In this document: positions 62,663 to 64,000 of the stretch, piece after piece | Layout of the letters: each line of letters starts with the position of its first letter | Numbering within the stretch: position 1 is the first letter of the stretch | Assembly (NCBI RefSeq): GCF_015706575.1 | Contig: NW_024037062.1 | Coordinates: 9,854,811-9,918,810, forward strand | DNA length: 64,000 nt | Direction of reading: 5' to 3' | DNA from: Patiria miniata | Taxonomy: Eukaryota > Echinodermata > Asteroidea > Valvatida > Asterinidae | Notes under the pieces: generated by a model | Told to the model about the DNA's origin: nothing | What the model saw: only the letters and a program-made list of their open reading frames with translations | Database searches by the model: none | Position numbers and translations under genes: made by a program

Positions 62663-64000
62663 AAGTGAAAGCACTGACACTATAAACACACATGGGTCGA
62701 AGTAGTAATGTTACCAGCCAAACCGGTTCACAGCATGTCCACTTCAGTGGTCACTACAACACGATCATCAATAGAAGGCACACTCATGACCCGACCTGAT
62801 TGCAAAAGCATTGGTTTTCCTAAACGTTTTTATTTATTTATTTATTTTGCAGCTCTATTTTTACTTTCTAGTGGAGGGGCCCGGGAAGCGTCAATGGGAA
62901 CTTTTCAGACCGTAACCGGACTGACAAAAAAATTCAACAGAGCGTCGCGTCATATTACGAAAAGGAAACACAACGAATTGTGAAGCGTCCCGCCAACAAA
63001 GGCTGTGGGAAGTGGAAGGACAGTTCAATCAAACGAAGGTCAAACAACCACAATCATGCAAAGTGCCACTTTCAAGCTCAATTCTCCCCATATAAAAAAA
63101 ATAAACTACTAGAGTAACGGGTGACAGCATCCCTTAAAAAAACGGTGCCATTAATTAGCATAGTTTTATCCAGTGAGAAAAAGATACAAAATGGTGCCCT
63201 TAAAGCACTGTTTTATATAACTGGTGTGAAAAAAGATGTACATGATCTCAGCATCTGCTATGTCGTTGAATGTGATGTGCACACGTGCTGTTGAAATAGC
63301 TAAAAGTCTTATTAGCAGTTACATGTAACACAGTGAAACTGCATACCACTGCTGGTGGTGAACAACAAAATACACTGTTGCATTTTGCTTCATTCAACAG
63401 GGTTTTCTTTGAAGCCATGTTCGGATTCTGTTGCGTTTGAACAGGGTGCCTTGCAAAAAATCCGTAGGGGGTAAGGGTTTACAGTGAAGCAGAGGTGTAG
63501 TGATAGGCCGCCAGTTTATGGACACCAATCCTCAGACAACAGAGGTTGTACCAGCTCAGAAAAAAGCAGATTAAAGCATTCGGCTGTGACAATACCCTAC
63601 TCCAAACACAATTAGGACTCACTGTGTCAACTTTTGGGGATTTGTTGCGCAGCTCTTTTCTCAACTGTCTCTAAGTCTCCTTGCATACCCAGCGCAAGGA
63701 TCTCCAATGAATAAAGAAGGGAAAAAGTCCCCCCGAGTGGATAAACCTAACCTTTTTTTTCTTTTCTTCTCCACAGGTGTAAGGACTGTTTTGTGAAGCC
63801 GAGCGTGCAGTTGCAACAGACAAGTAATGCGTACATGTTTACACGCCTAATACCATAGGGTACTTTTAAGCTTGGCGATAGCCGATTTAATGATTTAAAA
63901 AAAATATAAAAAAACCATACAAACATGCTCTCACACTACAAGACAAACACATGGTGGACTATTCCAATGAAAGACGTGGCAAAAAGTTGAGCATGCTTCT
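62663..64000. other. End of window, no gene seen
   Basis: A (TTTA)n stretch at about 62,828-62,847 and a strong plus-strand splice-acceptor-like sequence ending at 63,776 are the only structures noted. Confidence 0.4.

Overview
The window is metazoan nuclear DNA with introns, long AT-rich non-coding stretches, tRNA-derived SINEs, many short inverted-repeat elements and frequent TACATG palindromes. The single recognisable gene resembles a vertebrate ZMIZ protein so closely in its core, and the repeats are of such a kind, that a marine invertebrate deuterostome is most likely. An echinoderm such as a sea star is my best guess. This is inference from repeat style and protein similarity; no species-specific marker was identified.

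The gene is on the minus strand, from 23,553 down to the stop codon at 10,680-10,682. It has 16 coding exons whose splice phases all agree and gives 1,110 residues of a ZMIZ1/ZMIZ2-type transcriptional coregulator (Zimp10/Zimp7; Drosophila relative tonalli). In order it encodes the end of the N-terminal helical domain, a low-complexity Ala/Gln/Pro region, the conserved ZMIZ core, the MIZ/SP-RING zinc finger, a proline-rich activation region with lineage-specific repeats, and an acidic tail. By comparison with human ZMIZ1, about 93 N-terminal residues are missing. I did not find their exons between 23,554 and 64,000, so the intron before the first visible exon is probably at least 40 kb long.

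Layout: 1-2,490 is a satellite-like tandem array (321-bp units, then 68-bp units with a 204-bp higher-order period). 2,490-4,950 holds SINE or tRNA-like fragments, a stray array monomer and a small inverted-repeat element. 4,950-10,679 is AT-rich sequence downstream of the stop codon, part of which should be the 3' UTR. 10,680-23,553 holds the exons, with introns carrying SINEs, MITEs and minisatellites. 23,554-64,000 has no recognised exon and is read as deep intron or upstream sequence. It contains several MITEs (one nested), one SINE, minisatellites, the densest TACATG motif clusters and a few unique patches that could be regulatory.

No second gene, functional RNA gene, CRISPR array or retroviral element was recognised. 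The most notable finds are the chronology of nested and abutting elements (13.3-13.9 kb and 51.4-51.7 kb), a SINE 30 bp from the splice acceptor of the zinc-finger exon, the higher-order tandem array, and the repeat expansions inside the ZMIZ proline-rich region.
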